Assembly (NCBI GenBank): GCA_949295035.1
Contig: CASFJO010000055.1
Span: forward strand, 1-64,000
Length of the DNA stretch: 64,000 bases
Direction: 5' to 3'
Source of the DNA: an uncultured Gemmiger sp.
GTDB taxonomy: Bacteria; Bacillota; Clostridia; Oscillospirales; Ruminococcaceae
Every line of letters begins with the position of its first letter. The stretch's first letter is position 1. The notes below the pieces were generated by a model. That model ran no database searches. It had not been told where the DNA came from and saw only the letters and a list, made by a program, of their open reading frames with translations. Positions 1-9,448 of this stretch are shown one piece after another. Both the position numbers and the translations under genes were made by a program.

Positions 1-31
1 CCTCGTTTAGTTGTACAATCTTCTCGGACAT
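1..31 (-). CDS. IS256-family transposase, N-terminus only
   Basis: The ATG at 31-29 is preceded by AAAGGAGAGAG and opens a frame reading MSEKIVQLNE before leaving the window. That opening matches, from memory, the N-terminus of a common IS256-type transposase family of gut Clostridia (M-x-EKIVQLNEE). These are DDE transposases that move the element by cut-and-paste or copy-out mechanisms. Only ten codons are visible, so the assignment rests on this short match plus the context of a disrupted neighbour. Confidence 0.55.
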   Translation of the reverse strand, partial: MSEKIVQLNE

Positions 32-105
32 GGTTTGCTCTCTCCTTTCAGAATGGTGTGTCGCAACTTCATTCTACCAGAGTTCTGCAAACCATGTCTT
101 CTTTT
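1..105 (-). mobile_element. End of an IS256 (mutator) family element, cut by window edge
   Basis: Read on the minus strand, this stretch ends with a good ribosome binding site (AAAGGAGAGAG) and the first codons of a transposase. Upstream of that lies a short AT-rich segment typical of an element end and transposase promoter. I infer the outer boundary at roughly 95-115, because homology of the neighbouring MFS protein begins there. No terminal repeat can be verified, since the other end lies outside the window. Confidence 0.55.
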
Positions 106-119
106 ATCCTCTTTTCAAT

Positions 120-1304
120 TTGCGAAACTTATTGTACCTTATCGCCTGCTATCTCGGCTTTGTAACGCAGGCCATATCCGCAAATTTCACTCCGCTCTTA
201 TTCTTGACATTCAAAAGCGTCTATGGGATCACTCTGGAACAGATTGCCATGATCCCACTGGTGTTCTATTTTGCGCAATTGCTCGTTGACCTTGCCGCCA
301 CCCGGTTCGCGGACAAAATTGGCTACCGCGCCTGCGTGGTGAGCTCACAAATCGTATCGGCGGCGGGGCTTGCCTCTCTGGCATTCCTGCCGGAACTGTT
401 GCCCATCCCCTTTATCGGCATCCTCATGTCGACCCTGCTTTACGCCATCGGCAGCGGTCTTATCGAAGTCCTGGTCAGCCCCATCGTTGAAGCATGCCCC
501 TTCGAAAACAAGGACGGAGCGATGAGCCTCCTGCACTCTTTCTATTGCTGGGGCGCAGCGGGGGTCATTCTAGGCTCCACCCTCTTTTTTGCCGCTTTCG
601 GCATAGAAAATTGGAGATTTCTTACGATCGTTTGGGCGTTGGTCCCGTTTCTCAATACCTTTAACTTTATGCGCTGCCCGATGGAACGTTTGGTGGACGC
701 AGACAAGAGCATGACCATTGGGCAACTGCTTCGAACGCCGCTGTTCTGGTTAATGGTGACCCTCATGATCTGCTCCGGTGCGTCCGAAGCCACCATGGCG
801 CAATGGGCGTCCGCTTTTACCGAGTCTGCCATTGGCGTTTCCAAAGCGGTTGGCGACCTGGCGGGCCCCGGCCTGTTCGCAATATTTATGGGAACATCCC
901 GCATGCTGTACAGCAGATTCAGCGAAAAACTTGATCTGAGCAGGGTCATGCTGGTCTGCGGTGCAATGTGCGCCGGTTGTTATCTGCTGGCGTCCTTGTC
1001 CGGCTACCCGCTTCTTGAACTTGCGGGATGCGCCCTTTGCGGTTTGGCCGTCGGCATTATGTGGCCGGGTTCCATTCGTATTTCCTCGCAGAAATGCCCA
1101 AGAGGCGGCACCGCGATGTTCGCCTTTTTGGCTCTGGCCGGTGATCTGGGCGCTATGGCGGGCCCCGTTACCGTAGGCCGCCTGGCCGAAACGGCGGGCG
1201 GCAACCTGAAAACAGGGCTGCTGGCCGCGACAGGATGTCCTGTTATTCTTACCTTTGCATTGTTGCTGAACCATCGGATCAACCGCAGCCAAAAAGGAAT
1301 TTGA
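120..1304 (+). CDS. MFS transporter, probably missing its native 5' end
   Basis: Polytopic inner-membrane carrier of the major facilitator superfamily with about 11-12 hydrophobic segments. Family features include the first-helix pattern YLIACYLGFVTQAI, the loop DKIGYRA after helix 2, and a central break near residue 190. Substrate cannot be read from sequence. The frame stays open back to position 30, but codons 30-117 read through the insertion-sequence end and look non-homologous. A TTG at 120 is the first start inside the homologous part and has no ribosome binding site. The native start was therefore probably lost to the insertion, leaving a nearly intact but perhaps unexpressed gene. 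Confidence 0.75.
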   Translation: MRNLLYLIACYLGFVTQAISANFTPLLFLTFKSVYGITLEQIAMIPLVFYFAQLLVDLAATRFADKIGYRACVVSSQIVSAAGLASLAFLPELLPIPFIGILMSTLLYAIGSGLIEVLVSPIVEACPFENKDGAMSLLHSFYCWGAAGVILGSTLFFAAFGIENWRFLTIVWALVPFLNTFNFMRCPMERLVDADKSMTIGQLLRTPLFWLMVTLMICSGASEATMAQWASAFTESAIGVSKAVGDLAGPGLFAIFMGTSRMLYSRFSEKLDLSRVMLVCGAMCAGCYLLASLSGYPLLELAGCALCGLAVGIMWPGSIRISSQKCPRGGTAMFAFLALAGDLGAMAGPVTVGRLAETAGGNLKTGLLAATGCPVILTFALLLNHRINRSQKGI

Positions 1305-1364
1305 ACCTTCCCGATCGCCGAAAAAAGCACGCAGCTTCCGATCCATAAACGGCCCTGCATCGTG

Positions 1365-1407
1365 AAGCGCCGGAGCGACCTTCTTTCGAAGGATCGCTCC
1401 GGCGCTT
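1365..1407. terminator. Hairpin between convergent genes
   Basis: A 14-bp perfect stem (AAGCGCCGGAGCGA pairing with TCGCTCCGGCGCTT) lies between the ends of the MFS gene and the minus-strand gene at 1421. The following T-run is weak on both strands, so termination efficiency is uncertain. Confidence 0.6.
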
Positions 1408-1420
1408 GTGTATCGTTTGC

Positions 1421-2179
1421 TTATGCCCGTGTATCCATGGCATCGGCCGGCCGCTTCTCTGCCGCCTCAAGGGCCGTATAGGCGGCCCGGGCCCGGCGTG
1501 CCCGGGTTTCCGGATCAAGGGGCGGATTTTCAGCGGACGTTTGCGGTTGCTGCGGAGCCTCTGGCGTCTTGGCCTGTTCCGTCTCCTCCGGCGGCGAAGC
1601 GGGGATCTTCATCCCCTCCTCCACAGCCTGTACCTCCTCGGCGCGATCGGGCAATTTGGCATACGCCCCGCTCTCCATAAATTCCCGGGTGCTTGCAGAC
1701 ACCCGATCCACCCGCTGTTTCTCCGCCATGGCGATCTTCAGTTTTTCCGAGAGAGGGATGTGGGGATCATGTTCCACAGAACGCACCCGGGCAAGTGAAG
1801 CGTTGATCCGGTTTATCTGCAGACGATCCACCTCCTCCTGGGATTTGCAGCGGCGCAGCGCCTGTTCATAGGCCTTTTGTTCCCGCTCCTGATTCACCAG
1901 TTCCCGATATGCCTCCGGGTCATGCGCCTGGAGATACTCCCGTTCTTTTTGGGTCAGTTTGCCGCCCGCCTCCAGCTTTTGATGGATCTTGCGCAGTTCG
2001 TCGTCTCCGCGATCCCCGAAAGCGTCTTCTTCCGTTTGCAGGCCGGTACCATCCAGCCAATCCTCCAGCGATTTGCCTTTCGCGTTGTAGGCGCCTTGCT
2101 GCTGTTTCAGCATCCACTGGCTTTGCAGCTTCAGATTTTTGATATAACCGCCAAGATTTCCAATTGCCAACAGATCCAT
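1421..2179 (-). CDS. Hypothetical charged, coiled-coil protein
   Basis: A 252-residue protein I do not recognise. It has no signal peptide or membrane segment. Residues 20-180 are rich in E, K, Q and R with long predicted helices (for example KLTQKEREYLQAHDPEAYRE), and the last 60 residues are proline- and alanine-rich and probably disordered. The start is supported by AAAGGAGA nine bases upstream. It stands alone, convergent with the MFS gene and divergent from ftsH. A cytoplasmic structural or scaffold role is possible, but nothing in the sequence shows it. Confidence 0.6.
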   Translation of the reverse strand: MDLLAIGNLGGYIKNLKLQSQWMLKQQQGAYNAKGKSLEDWLDGTGLQTEEDAFGDRGDDELRKIHQKLEAGGKLTQKEREYLQAHDPEAYRELVNQEREQKAYEQALRRCKSQEEVDRLQINRINASLARVRSVEHDPHIPLSEKLKIAMAEKQRVDRVSASTREFMESGAYAKLPDRAEEVQAVEEGMKIPASPPEETEQAKTPEAPQQPQTSAENPPLDPETRARRARAAYTALEAAEKRPADAMDTRA

Positions 2180-2455
2180 GGTAAGTCTCCTTTCTGCAAA
2201 TGGCCCCGTCTGTTTGCGCCGAAAGCCCTTGTTGCAATTTTTCTTGCATACGATTTCTTTTTTACCGGCTCGGGCGATCTCCCCGCGGGAAAAAGCTTTT
2301 CATTTATATAATCGTCAGATTCTCCAGAAAGTTTATTGCGAAAGGGAATTTTTTCGGCTTTTACGTTTTTCATATAGGGCGAGAGTCTTTCTTGAAACCA
2401 CGCAGCACATTTCGCACTCGTACAAAAAAAATCGCAAAATTCATTCACAATCCTG

Positions 2456-2486
2456 TTACAGATTATTTTGCAGATTTTGGTATACT
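2456..2486 (+). promoter_or_regulatory. Extended -10 promoter of ftsH
   Basis: TTACAG at 2456 and TATACT at 2481 are 19 bp apart, a long spacing compensated by an extended -10 TG (TGGTATACT). The rest of the 2180-2588 gap holds two small hairpins in the expected 5' leader (GGGCG/CGCCC at 2522-2536 and GCCGCT/AGCGGC at 2542-2557). Otherwise I see nothing. Confidence 0.6.
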
Positions 2487-2588
2487 ATCTGCATAAGGGG
2501 GTGCTTCCGCCGTGTTGGACCGGGCGGAGTGCGCCCGTTTTGCCGCTTTTGAGCGGCCCGCACAAATCGACGGAGGGAGATATAAAGT

Positions 2589-4481
2589 ATGCAGGAAATA
2601 AAAGACACCGAAACCAAACCCAAACCCCCGAAAAAACCGCTGATCTTCTACTACATTGTAGCGATGATCGTGGTAATGCTGCTCAACGCGCTGCTGTTTC
2701 CGTCCATGCTGGAACAACAGGTCACGGAAGTGTCCTACAATGAATTTCTGGACATGATCGACGACGGCCAGGTAACGCAGGTGGCACTGAGCGAAACCGA
2801 CGGGCAGCTGATGTTTATCGCCGGACCGGATGAGGATTCTCTGCGGATCTATAAGACCGGCATCTGGCCGGATGACGGGCAGCGCTTGCTGCAGCAGCTG
2901 CGCACCGATCCCAACATCGAGTTTTCCGCCGAGATCCCCACTCAGGCCAGCCCGCTGATGAGTTTTCTTGTCAGCTGGGTATTCCCGATCTTCTTCTTCC
3001 TGATCATCGGGGAACTGCTCTCCCGCTTTATGATGAAACGGATGAACAAACAGATGGGCGGCGGGTTTGGAAACGCGATGATGTTCGGCAAATCCGGCGC
3101 CAAGATCTATGTGGAGGAGTCCGCCACCGGCGTGACTTTTGCCGATGTTGCCGGACAGGACGAGGCCAAGGAATCCCTGAAGGAAGTGGTGGACTTTCTG
3201 CATGAGCCGGGCAAGTATGCCAACATCGGGGCCCGGCTGCCCAAGGGGGTGCTGCTGGTGGGCCCTCCGGGCACCGGCAAGACTCTGCTGGCCAAAGCGG
3301 TGGCCGGCGAGGCCCACGTTCCCTTCTTTTCTATTTCCGGTTCAGAATTTGTAGAGATGTTCGTGGGCATGGGCGCCGCCAAGGTCCGCGATCTGTTCAA
3401 GCAGGCCAATGAGAAAGCCCCCTGTATCGTATTCATTGATGAGATCGACGCCATCGGCAAAAAGCGCGACGCGGGCGGTCTGGGCGGCAATGACGAACGG
3501 GAACAGACCCTGAACCAGCTGCTGGCTGAAATGGATGGGTTCGACAGCGGCAAGGGCGTTGTACTGCTGGCCGCCACCAACCGGCCGGAGAGCCTGGACC
3601 CGGCGCTGCTGCGTCCCGGCCGGTTCGACCGGCGGGTGCCGGTGGAACTGCCCGATCTGAACGGGCGGAAAGCCATTCTGCTGGTCCATGCAAAGAAGGT
3701 GCAGATCCAGGATCCCATCGACTGGGACATCATCGCCCGGGCCACCGCCGGCGCCTCCGGCGCGGAACTGGCCAATATTGTGAACGAGGCTGCGCTGCGG
3801 GCGGTGCGGCAAGGCCGTCAGGCTGTGATGCAGGAGGATCTGGAAGAGAGCGTGGAAACGGTGATCGCCGGGGCACAGCGCAAGAGCGCGGTGATCAGTG
3901 CCGACGAGAAAAAGATCGTGGCCTATCACGAGATCGGTCACGCTCTGGTGGCGGCGCTGCAGAGCCATTCCGCACCGGTGACCAAGATCACTATCATCCC
4001 CCGCACGTCCGGCGCGCTTGGTTACACCATGCAGGTGGATGAGGGCAACAAATCCCTGATGAGCCGGGCGGAGATCCTGGCCCGGATCGCCACCCTGACC
4101 GGTGGCCGCAGTGCCGAGGAACTGATCTTCGGCAAGGACAACATGACTACCGGCGCCTCCAACGATATTGAACAGGCTACCAAGCTGGCCCGGTCCCTCA
4201 TCACCCGATACGGCATGACCGACGAGTTCGATATGACTGCCATGGAGACGGTGCAGAACCAGTATCTGGGCGGCGATACCAGCCTGAGCTGCGCGCCGCA
4301 GACGGCCTCCCGCATCGACGAGATGGTATCCGACACCATCCGTGAAGCGCACAAGAAAGCCTTCGCGCTTCTGAAAGAAAACGAGGACAAGCTGCGCAGG
4401 CTGTCCGAGTATCTGCTGGAAAAGGAGACCATCACCGGCGAGGAGTTTATGAAACTGCTGAAGCAAAACAAACCGGAGTGA
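2589..4481 (+). CDS. ftsH: ATP-dependent zinc metalloprotease FtsH
   Basis: Membrane-anchored AAA+ protease that extracts and degrades misfolded membrane proteins and some regulators. Order: transmembrane segment ~18-38, short external domain, second transmembrane segment ~123-145, then the AAA domain with Walker A GPPGTGKT (225-232), Walker B VFIDEID (281-287) and the second region of homology around [13 protein letters not shown] (337-349). The zinc protease motif is HEIGH (447-451), with Ile where most FtsH proteins have Ala. At 630 residues it is of normal length. The ATG follows GGAGGGA. It is monocistronic, with its own promoter and terminator. Confidence 0.97.
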   Translation: MQEIKDTETKPKPPKKPLIFYYIVAMIVVMLLNALLFPSMLEQQVTEVSYNEFLDMIDDGQVTQVALSETDGQLMFIAGPDEDSLRIYKTGIWPDDGQRLLQQLRTDPNIEFSAEIPTQASPLMSFLVSWVFPIFFFLIIGELLSRFMMKRMNKQMGGGFGNAMMFGKSGAKIYVEESATGVTFADVAGQDEAKESLKEVVDFLHEPGKYANIGARLPKGVLLVGPPGTGKTLLAKAVAGEAHVPFFSISGSEFVEMFVGMGAAKVRDLFKQANEKAPCIVFIDEIDAIGKKRDAGGLGGNDEREQTLNQLLAEMDGFDSGKGVVLLAATNRPESLDPALLRPGRFDRRVPVELPDLNGRKAILLVHAKKVQIQDPIDWDIIARATAGASGAELANIVNEAALRAVRQGRQAVMQEDLEESVETVIAGAQRKSAVISADEKKIVAYHEIGHALVAALQSHSAPVTKITIIPRTSGALGYTMQVDEGNKSLMSRAEILARIATLTGGRSAEELIFGKDNMTTGASNDIEQATKLARSLITRYGMTDEFDMTAMETVQNQYLGGDTSLSCAPQTASRIDEMVSDTIREAHKKAFALLKENEDKLRRLSEYLLEKETITGEEFMKLLKQNKPE

Positions 4482-4493
4482 CCCTATAGCAAA

Positions 4494-4532
4494 ACAAGCC
4501 CCCGGAAGAGGCATGCCTCTCCGGGGGCTTGT
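4494..4532. terminator. Bidirectional terminator, ftsH / Mo hydroxylase
   Basis: Long GC-rich stem AACAAGCCCCCGGA...TCCGGGGGCTTGTT between two convergent genes. T-rich sequence follows on the plus strand (TTCGGTTTCTT). Confidence 0.85.
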
Positions 4533-4540
4533 TCGGTTTC

Positions 4541-6847
4541 TTATTTTGCCTTATGCAGGATCCCCAGCAGCACCTTTTCCGGCGTGATGGGCAGTTCCCG
4601 ATGCCATACACCGGTGGCGTTATAAATGGCGTGGGCGATCGCTGGCGAGGGGGTATTGATCACGATCTCGCCAATGGATTTTGCCCCAAACGGACCGGTA
4701 GGCTCATAGCTGGGCTCAAACTCTACATGCAGCGTGCCCATGTCCTGCCGGGTAGGCAGTTTGTATTGCATGAAGCTGTTTTCCGCGATCTGGCCCAGGG
4801 CGTTGGTCGTGACATTTTCATACAGCGCCATGCCAATGCCCTGCACCAGGCCGCCCTCGGTCTGGATACGGGCCAGATTCGGATTGATGGGGGTGCCGCA
4901 GTCCACCACCGCCACATATTCCAGCGGGCGGACGCTGCCGGTCTCCGGGTCCAGTTCGATCTCCACCATACCTACCATAAAGGGCGGGGGCGAGGTGGGT
5001 GACGAGTGGGAACAGGTCGCCTGCATGGCCGGAGCGGTACCGCACATGGAGCGGGTGGCGATATCGGTCAGGGAGACCGCCCCGCCGCCGTCCAGCCGGC
5101 GCACCTGCCGGCCGGAGAACTCCAGGTCGGACGCTTCGCAGCCCAGCAACTCCGCGGCCAGGGCGCAGATCTTCCGCTTCAGTTCCGCGCAGGCCTTTTC
5201 CACCGCCCTGCCGGTGACATAGGTGGTGGAAGAGGCGTAGGAGCCGGAATCGTAGGGAGAGGCGTCGGTATCCGCGCCAAATACCGCCACATCGTCCACC
5301 GGGCAATCCATGCACTCGGCGGCCATCTGGGCCAGAATGGTATCGCAGCCGGTGCCCATATCCGCCGCGCCGATGGTCAGCGAGTAGCCGCCCTGGTCAT
5401 CCAGCTTGATGGTGGCGGACCCCACATCCACACCGGAAATACCGGATCCCTGCATGGCCATCGCCACCCCGGCGGCCCGGATCTTGCCGTCGGGCTGCAC
5501 CCGCGGGATGCGGCGGTGCTCCCAGTCAAACCGTTCGGCACAGCGCAGCATGCAGCGGTCCAGCGCGCAGGCCAGCGCTTTTTCGTTGTAATAGGCGGGC
5601 ATGGTCTGCCCTTCCCGCACCATATTGCGCAGCCGCAGCTGCACCGGGTCGATCGCCAGTTTTGCGGCCAACTCGTTCACCGCCGATTCCACCGCAAAGA
5701 TGCCCTGGGTGGCGCCATAACCCCGGTAGGCGCCGGCGGCCTGCTGGTTGGTGTAGACCACGTCATAGGAAAAGCGGAATGCCTCCAGCCCGCCGGAATA
5801 CAGCGGGATGGATTTATGGCCCGACAGACCCACCGTGGTAGGGCCGTGTTCGCCATAGGCGCCGGTATTGGACAGGGTATACACGTCCATGGCCCGGATA
5901 CGGCCACTCCGATCCGCGCCCACCCGTACCCGGACCTCCATCTCATGGCGGGGCGAGCCGGCGATCTGGCATTCCCGGCGGGTATAGATCATCCGGGCGG
6001 GTCGGCCGGTCTTGAGGGTGACGAGGGCGGGATAGACCTCGGCCACCACCGTCTGCTTAGCCCCGAAACCGCCGCCGATGCGGGGCTTCTCCACATGGAT
6101 GCGGGAGACCGGGATGTCCAGCGCGTGGGACAGGATACGCCGCACATGAAACACGATCTGGGTGGAGCTGACAACATGCAGCCGGCCGTAGGGATCCAGT
6201 TCGGTGTAGGTGCGGAAGGTCTCCATCATGGCCTGCTGACAAGCCTTGGTGTGGTAGGTATGCTCTACCACCACATCGCAGTCGGCCAGCACGCCGTCCA
6301 CATCGCCGGCACTGTCACTGCCGCAGGCGCACAGATTGCGTTGATTATCCGCCCCAACCGGGCAGAGGGCTTTCCAGTCCTCTTCCGGATGCACCAGTAC
6401 AGGATTGTCTTTGGCGGTGTGAAAATCCAGCACCGCGGGCTGCGCATCATACTGCACCTTAATGAGTTTCAGCGCCCTGTCGGCGGCCTTTTCGGTCTCG
6501 GCAGCGACGATCGCCACCGCATCCCCCACGAACCGCACCCGCCGGTCCAGGATCAACCGGTCGTAGGGCGAGGGTTCCGGATAGGTCTGCCCCGCCTGAG
6601 CGTACCGCTTTTGGGGCACATCCTGCCAGGTATAGATCCCCGCCACGCCAGGCACCTTGCCAGCCGCCGCGGTGTTGATCTCCCGGATCAGGGCATGGGC
6701 ATGCGGGCTGCGCAGCACCTTGACCACCAGGCAGCCGGCCGGGGTGACATCCTCCAGGTAGGCGGGCTTGCCCAACAGAAGGCGCATGGCATCCTTCTTG
6801 CGGACCGGACGGCCCACGACCTTATTGTTCTGTTCCACGCGGGGCAC
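4541..6847 (-). CDS. Molybdenum hydroxylase, large (Mo-pterin) subunit
   Basis: Catalytic subunit of a xanthine dehydrogenase-family enzyme that hydroxylates a heterocycle or aldehyde with water as the oxygen donor. The 768 residues show the aldehyde oxidase a/b hammerhead domain first, then the cofactor-binding domain with GGGFGAKQ near residue 250, and near the C-terminus GAKSIGE, whose Glu is the expected catalytic base. Substrate is not determined by what I can see; purines are the commonest for this layout. The likely start is GTG after AGGAGCAGGGAG, overlapping the iron-sulfur gene by 26 bp. Last gene of a FAD/2Fe-2S/Mo operon. No cofactor-assembly gene lies nearby. Confidence 0.9.
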   Translation of the reverse strand: MPRVEQNNKVVGRPVRKKDAMRLLLGKPAYLEDVTPAGCLVVKVLRSPHAHALIREINTAAAGKVPGVAGIYTWQDVPQKRYAQAGQTYPEPSPYDRLILDRRVRFVGDAVAIVAAETEKAADRALKLIKVQYDAQPAVLDFHTAKDNPVLVHPEEDWKALCPVGADNQRNLCACGSDSAGDVDGVLADCDVVVEHTYHTKACQQAMMETFRTYTELDPYGRLHVVSSTQIVFHVRRILSHALDIPVSRIHVEKPRIGGGFGAKQTVVAEVYPALVTLKTGRPARMIYTRRECQIAGSPRHEMEVRVRVGADRSGRIRAMDVYTLSNTGAYGEHGPTTVGLSGHKSIPLYSGGLEAFRFSYDVVYTNQQAAGAYRGYGATQGIFAVESAVNELAAKLAIDPVQLRLRNMVREGQTMPAYYNEKALACALDRCMLRCAERFDWEHRRIPRVQPDGKIRAAGVAMAMQGSGISGVDVGSATIKLDDQGGYSLTIGAADMGTGCDTILAQMAAECMDCPVDDVAVFGADTDASPYDSGSYASSTTYVTGRAVEKACAELKRKICALAAELLGCEASDLEFSGRQVRRLDGGGAVSLTDIATRSMCGTAPAMQATCSHSSPTSPPPFMVGMVEIELDPETGSVRPLEYVAVVDCGTPINPNLARIQTEGGLVQGIGMALYENVTTNALGQIAENSFMQYKLPTRQDMGTLHVEFEPSYEPTGPFGAKSIGEIVINTPSPAIAHAIYNATGVWHRELPITPEKVLLGILHKAK

Positions 6848-7307
6848 CTCCCTGCTCCTTTTTGCTGTTCAGATAGGCACGGATGCCCCGCAGCTGCCCG
6901 TCATAGCCGGAACAGCGGCACAGATTGCCCGCCAGGAAGGCCCGGATCTCCTCATCGGTGGGGTCCGGATTCTCCCGCAGCAGGGCAATGGTGTTCATCA
7001 CAAAGCCTGGATTGCAAAAACCGCACTGGTCCGCCCCCTGGTCGGCGATAAAACTCACAAATTCCTCAGCCTCACTCTGCAGGCCCTCCAGCGTCTGGAC
7101 CGAATGGCCCGCCGCCCAGGCGGCCAGCACGCTGCAGGAGAGTACCGGCGTGCCGTCCAGCAGCACGGTACACAGGCCGCAGTTGGCGGTATCGCAGCCT
7201 CGCTTGACGCTGACACAGCCCTGGGCGCGCACAAAGTCCAGCAGCAGAGTGTCGGGATCGGCCTGGGCGGTGATCGCCTTGCCATTCAGATTCAGCTTGA
7301 TCTCCAT
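6822..7307 (-). CDS. Molybdenum hydroxylase, 2Fe-2S subunit
   Basis: 161-residue electron-transfer subunit carrying two [2Fe-2S] clusters between the Mo site and FAD. The N-terminal plant-type ferredoxin domain has Cys 38, 43, 46 and 58 (GCDTANCGLC). The C-terminal helical domain has Cys 95, 98, 130 and 132 (QCGFCNPGFVM and NLCRCSGY). All eight ligands are present, so the subunit looks functional. The ATG follows GGAGGAGGGCTGAG and starts one base after the stop codon of the FAD subunit, indicating translational coupling. Confidence 0.95.
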   Translation of the reverse strand: MEIKLNLNGKAITAQADPDTLLLDFVRAQGCVSVKRGCDTANCGLCTVLLDGTPVLSCSVLAAWAAGHSVQTLEGLQSEAEEFVSFIADQGADQCGFCNPGFVMNTIALLRENPDPTDEEIRAFLAGNLCRCSGYDGQLRGIRAYLNSKKEQGGAPRGTEQ

Positions 7308-7308
7308 C

Positions 7309-8112
7309 TCAGCCCTCCTCCATCTCAGTCAGGGCGCGGCGCACCAGCACCTCGCACACCCGGCGGCGATATTCTTCCCCGGCGCGCAGGTTGCCCCCCA
7401 GCGGCACCCGGGCCGCCACATCCCCGGCAAAGGCGGCGATGCTCGTTTCGTTTATCCCCGCTTTGAGCAAGCCCTTTTCATCGGCCAGGACCATGGCCCG
7501 CATAGGCCGGGCGCCGATGACGCAGCAGGTCTCCCCCGCTGCGCGGGAGACCGCGCAGGTCAGCACCGGGAAATCGGTAGCAGTGTTCCGCTGGCTCAGA
7601 TAGGCCACCCGGCGGGGCGAGCGGGGCAGATGCACCCGCACCAGGATATCCCGCTGCTGCCGGGGCAGCTCCGCGAACCGGGCCAGAGGCATCACCCCGG
7701 CGTGGTACAACTCGACCTGGGCGTCCAGCGCCAGAAACAGGGTGAGAACATCCGAAAATCCGAACCGCCCGTACAGGCTGCCACCCACCGTGGCCAGGTT
7801 GCGGAACTGCACCCCCACGATATGCTTCACCGCTTCGGCCATAGCGTCCTGAGTCAGGGAAGCCAGGCCGGGATGCTGCTCCAGCTGGCGCAGGGTGACC
7901 ATCGCGCCGATACTGTACGCCTCCGGTGTTTCCTCGATGGTATCCAGCCCCAGATCGCACAGGTCGATGGCGGCGCCCACCTGGCTGTTCTGCATCCGCA
8001 GCCACAGCATGCCGCCCAGCACTACATTGCTTTTTTTCTGGCAGAGGGTGTAGGCCTCCTCCAGGGTTTGGGGGCGCAGGTACTCCCGTATGGTCAACAC
8101 GTCTTTCTTCAT
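7309..8112 (-). CDS. Molybdenum hydroxylase, FAD-binding subunit
   Basis: Medium subunit (CoxM/XdhB type) that passes electrons from the clusters to NAD+ or another acceptor. The N-terminal half holds the FAD-binding pattern, with VVLGG near residue 30 and ATVGGSLYGRFGFSD in the middle, followed by the CO dehydrogenase flavoprotein C-terminal domain. I chose the ATG at 8112 (MKKDVLTIREYLRP) because homology begins there. A GTG nine codons upstream at 8139 is also possible, since GGAAGG sits too close to the ATG to be an ideal ribosome binding site. First gene of the three-gene operon. Confidence 0.9.
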   Translation of the reverse strand: MKKDVLTIREYLRPQTLEEAYTLCQKKSNVVLGGMLWLRMQNSQVGAAIDLCDLGLDTIEETPEAYSIGAMVTLRQLEQHPGLASLTQDAMAEAVKHIVGVQFRNLATVGGSLYGRFGFSDVLTLFLALDAQVELYHAGVMPLARFAELPRQQRDILVRVHLPRSPRRVAYLSQRNTATDFPVLTCAVSRAAGETCCVIGARPMRAMVLADEKGLLKAGINETSIAAFAGDVAARVPLGGNLRAGEEYRRRVCEVLVRRALTEMEEG

Positions 8113-8166
8113 CCTTCCGGCGCCGCGCAGAAAAAGCACGGCGTTTCTTGTCGTTTTCGCAGACCC

Positions 8167-8195
8167 ATTATATCACGCACAGTGACCGATTACAA
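8167..8195 (-). promoter_or_regulatory. Sigma-A type promoter of the Mo hydroxylase operon
   Basis: On the minus strand, TTGTAA (8195-8190) and a perfect TATAAT (8172-8167) are separated by 17 bp. Transcription would begin about 20-50 bases before the FAD-subunit start. Confidence 0.75.
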
Positions 8196-8202
8196 ACCGA
8201 AA

Positions 8203-8238
8203 GCGGCGCGTCGCCCTTGGTTGGGGGCAGCGCGCCGC
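8203..8238 (-). terminator. Terminator of nagB-fba
   Basis: Minus-strand stem GCGGCGCGctGCCC / GGGCgaCGCGCCGC with an 8-base loop, followed by TTTCGGTTTG, just after the aldolase stop codon. Confidence 0.8.
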
Positions 8239-8259
8239 ATGAATCTCGCCAAACCGGGT

Positions 8260-9414
8260 TCAGATACCTTCCTTGCGGTACCGCTCGGCCATCTCATCCA
8301 GCGTGACCTTCTCCACCAGGGGGGCCTTGCCCACGCTGCCAAATTCCACGATCAGGGTGCCCACGACCTCGCGCACGCCCCTTTCGATGCAGTTCACGAT
8401 GGCGGCCACGTCCTCATCGGGGATGTTGCCGTACATGACAGTGTCCATAATGGGAGGCAGGAAAGCGCGCGGATCAAACGCGGTCTTCTTCTCCTCCAGC
8501 AGCTGGTAGATCGCACCGATGGAAGGGCTCTTGCGCAGTTCCGGGCGGAACGCGAACAGTTCCTTCATATTGCGGGTGACCGCCAGGCGGATGTCGGTAT
8601 CCACATTGATCTTGCCGATGCCGCAGTGGGATACTTCCTTCAGCTGGGCCAGTTCAATGCCGTAGGCGTTCTGGATGTCGCCGCCCAGAGCGTTGATCTC
8701 CTTGACGATGTACTGGGGCACGGTGGAAGACCCGTGGCTGACCAGCACACAGAAGATGCCGGCATGGCGCAGGCACTCCTTGGTGGCGATGGCGATCTCT
8801 TTGCGGATCTTGGCGCCCTTTCCCTTGTTGGCGCCGTGCATGGTGCCATAGCTGATGGCCAGCGCGTCCACCTTGGTCTTTTTGATGAACTCCACCGCGT
8901 CCAGCGGGTTGGTGTAGGTGGAGTTGTTGCTGAACACATGATCCTCCACGCCGGCCAGAACGCCCAACTCGGCCTCCACGGTAACGCCCCGCTCATGGGC
9001 GTACTTGACCACCTCGCGGGTGAGTTCGATGTTCTGCTCAAAGGGCAGGCTGGAACCGTCGATCATAACGCTCGTGTAACCGCCGGCGATAGCCGCCTTG
9101 CAGCTGTCAAAATCCCGGCCGTGGTCCAGGTGCAGCGCAACGGGGATGGGGCTGTCCTCGCCGTACTTGCGCACCGCGTCGGCGATGTTGCGGGCGCCCG
9201 CCTTTTTGTCCTCCAGGGTGGCGTTCATAAAATCGGTACGCCCACCCATAAAGCCGTTGGCCAGATCGGCGCCCTGCAAAATGGCGGCGGAGCGGAACAT
9301 CTCATGTACTTCAATGGCGGCCTTGGCCTGAGCCACCGCGTTCACATTGAACGCGCCCTGGGCGTAGTCATATTTATCGGTGGCTTCCAGAATCGCGCGA
9401 AGAGGTACTAACAT
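8260..9414 (-). CDS. fba: Fructose-bisphosphate aldolase, class II
   Basis: Zinc-dependent cleavage of fructose 1,6-bisphosphate to glyceraldehyde 3-phosphate and dihydroxyacetone phosphate in glycolysis. Visible motifs: ALHLDHG (93-99; Asp97 as catalytic acid and His98 as zinc ligand by family analogy), GYTSVMIDGSSLPFEQN (112-128) and EAELG (148-152, zinc-binding Glu). At 384 residues it is longer than the 285-310 typical of GatY/FbaA types, with extra C-terminal sequence. Related sugar-bisphosphate aldolases cannot be fully excluded. The ATG follows GGAAAGGAAGG. It lies 34 bp downstream of nagB in a probable two-gene operon. Confidence 0.9.
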   Translation of the reverse strand: MLVPLRAILEATDKYDYAQGAFNVNAVAQAKAAIEVHEMFRSAAILQGADLANGFMGGRTDFMNATLEDKKAGARNIADAVRKYGEDSPIPVALHLDHGRDFDSCKAAIAGGYTSVMIDGSSLPFEQNIELTREVVKYAHERGVTVEAELGVLAGVEDHVFSNNSTYTNPLDAVEFIKKTKVDALAISYGTMHGANKGKGAKIRKEIAIATKECLRHAGIFCVLVSHGSSTVPQYIVKEINALGGDIQNAYGIELAQLKEVSHCGIGKINVDTDIRLAVTRNMKELFAFRPELRKSPSIGAIYQLLEEKKTAFDPRAFLPPIMDTVMYGNIPDEDVAAIVNCIERGVREVVGTLIVEFGSVGKAPLVEKVTLDEMAERYRKEGI

Positions 9415-9448
9415 AGCGGATACCTTCCTTTCCTATGCGTCGAACGGA

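Noticed and set aside
4541..6847. Selenium-dependent xanthine dehydrogenase system
   Set aside because: No YqeB/YqeC-type accessory gene or selenium gene is adjacent, so I could not support it over an ordinary Mo hydroxylase.
5006..9411. Long plus-strand open frames opposite the Mo hydroxylase and aldolase genes
   Set aside because: Typical antisense open frames of high-GC genes, rich in His, Gly and Arg; the minus-strand genes have full motif sets.
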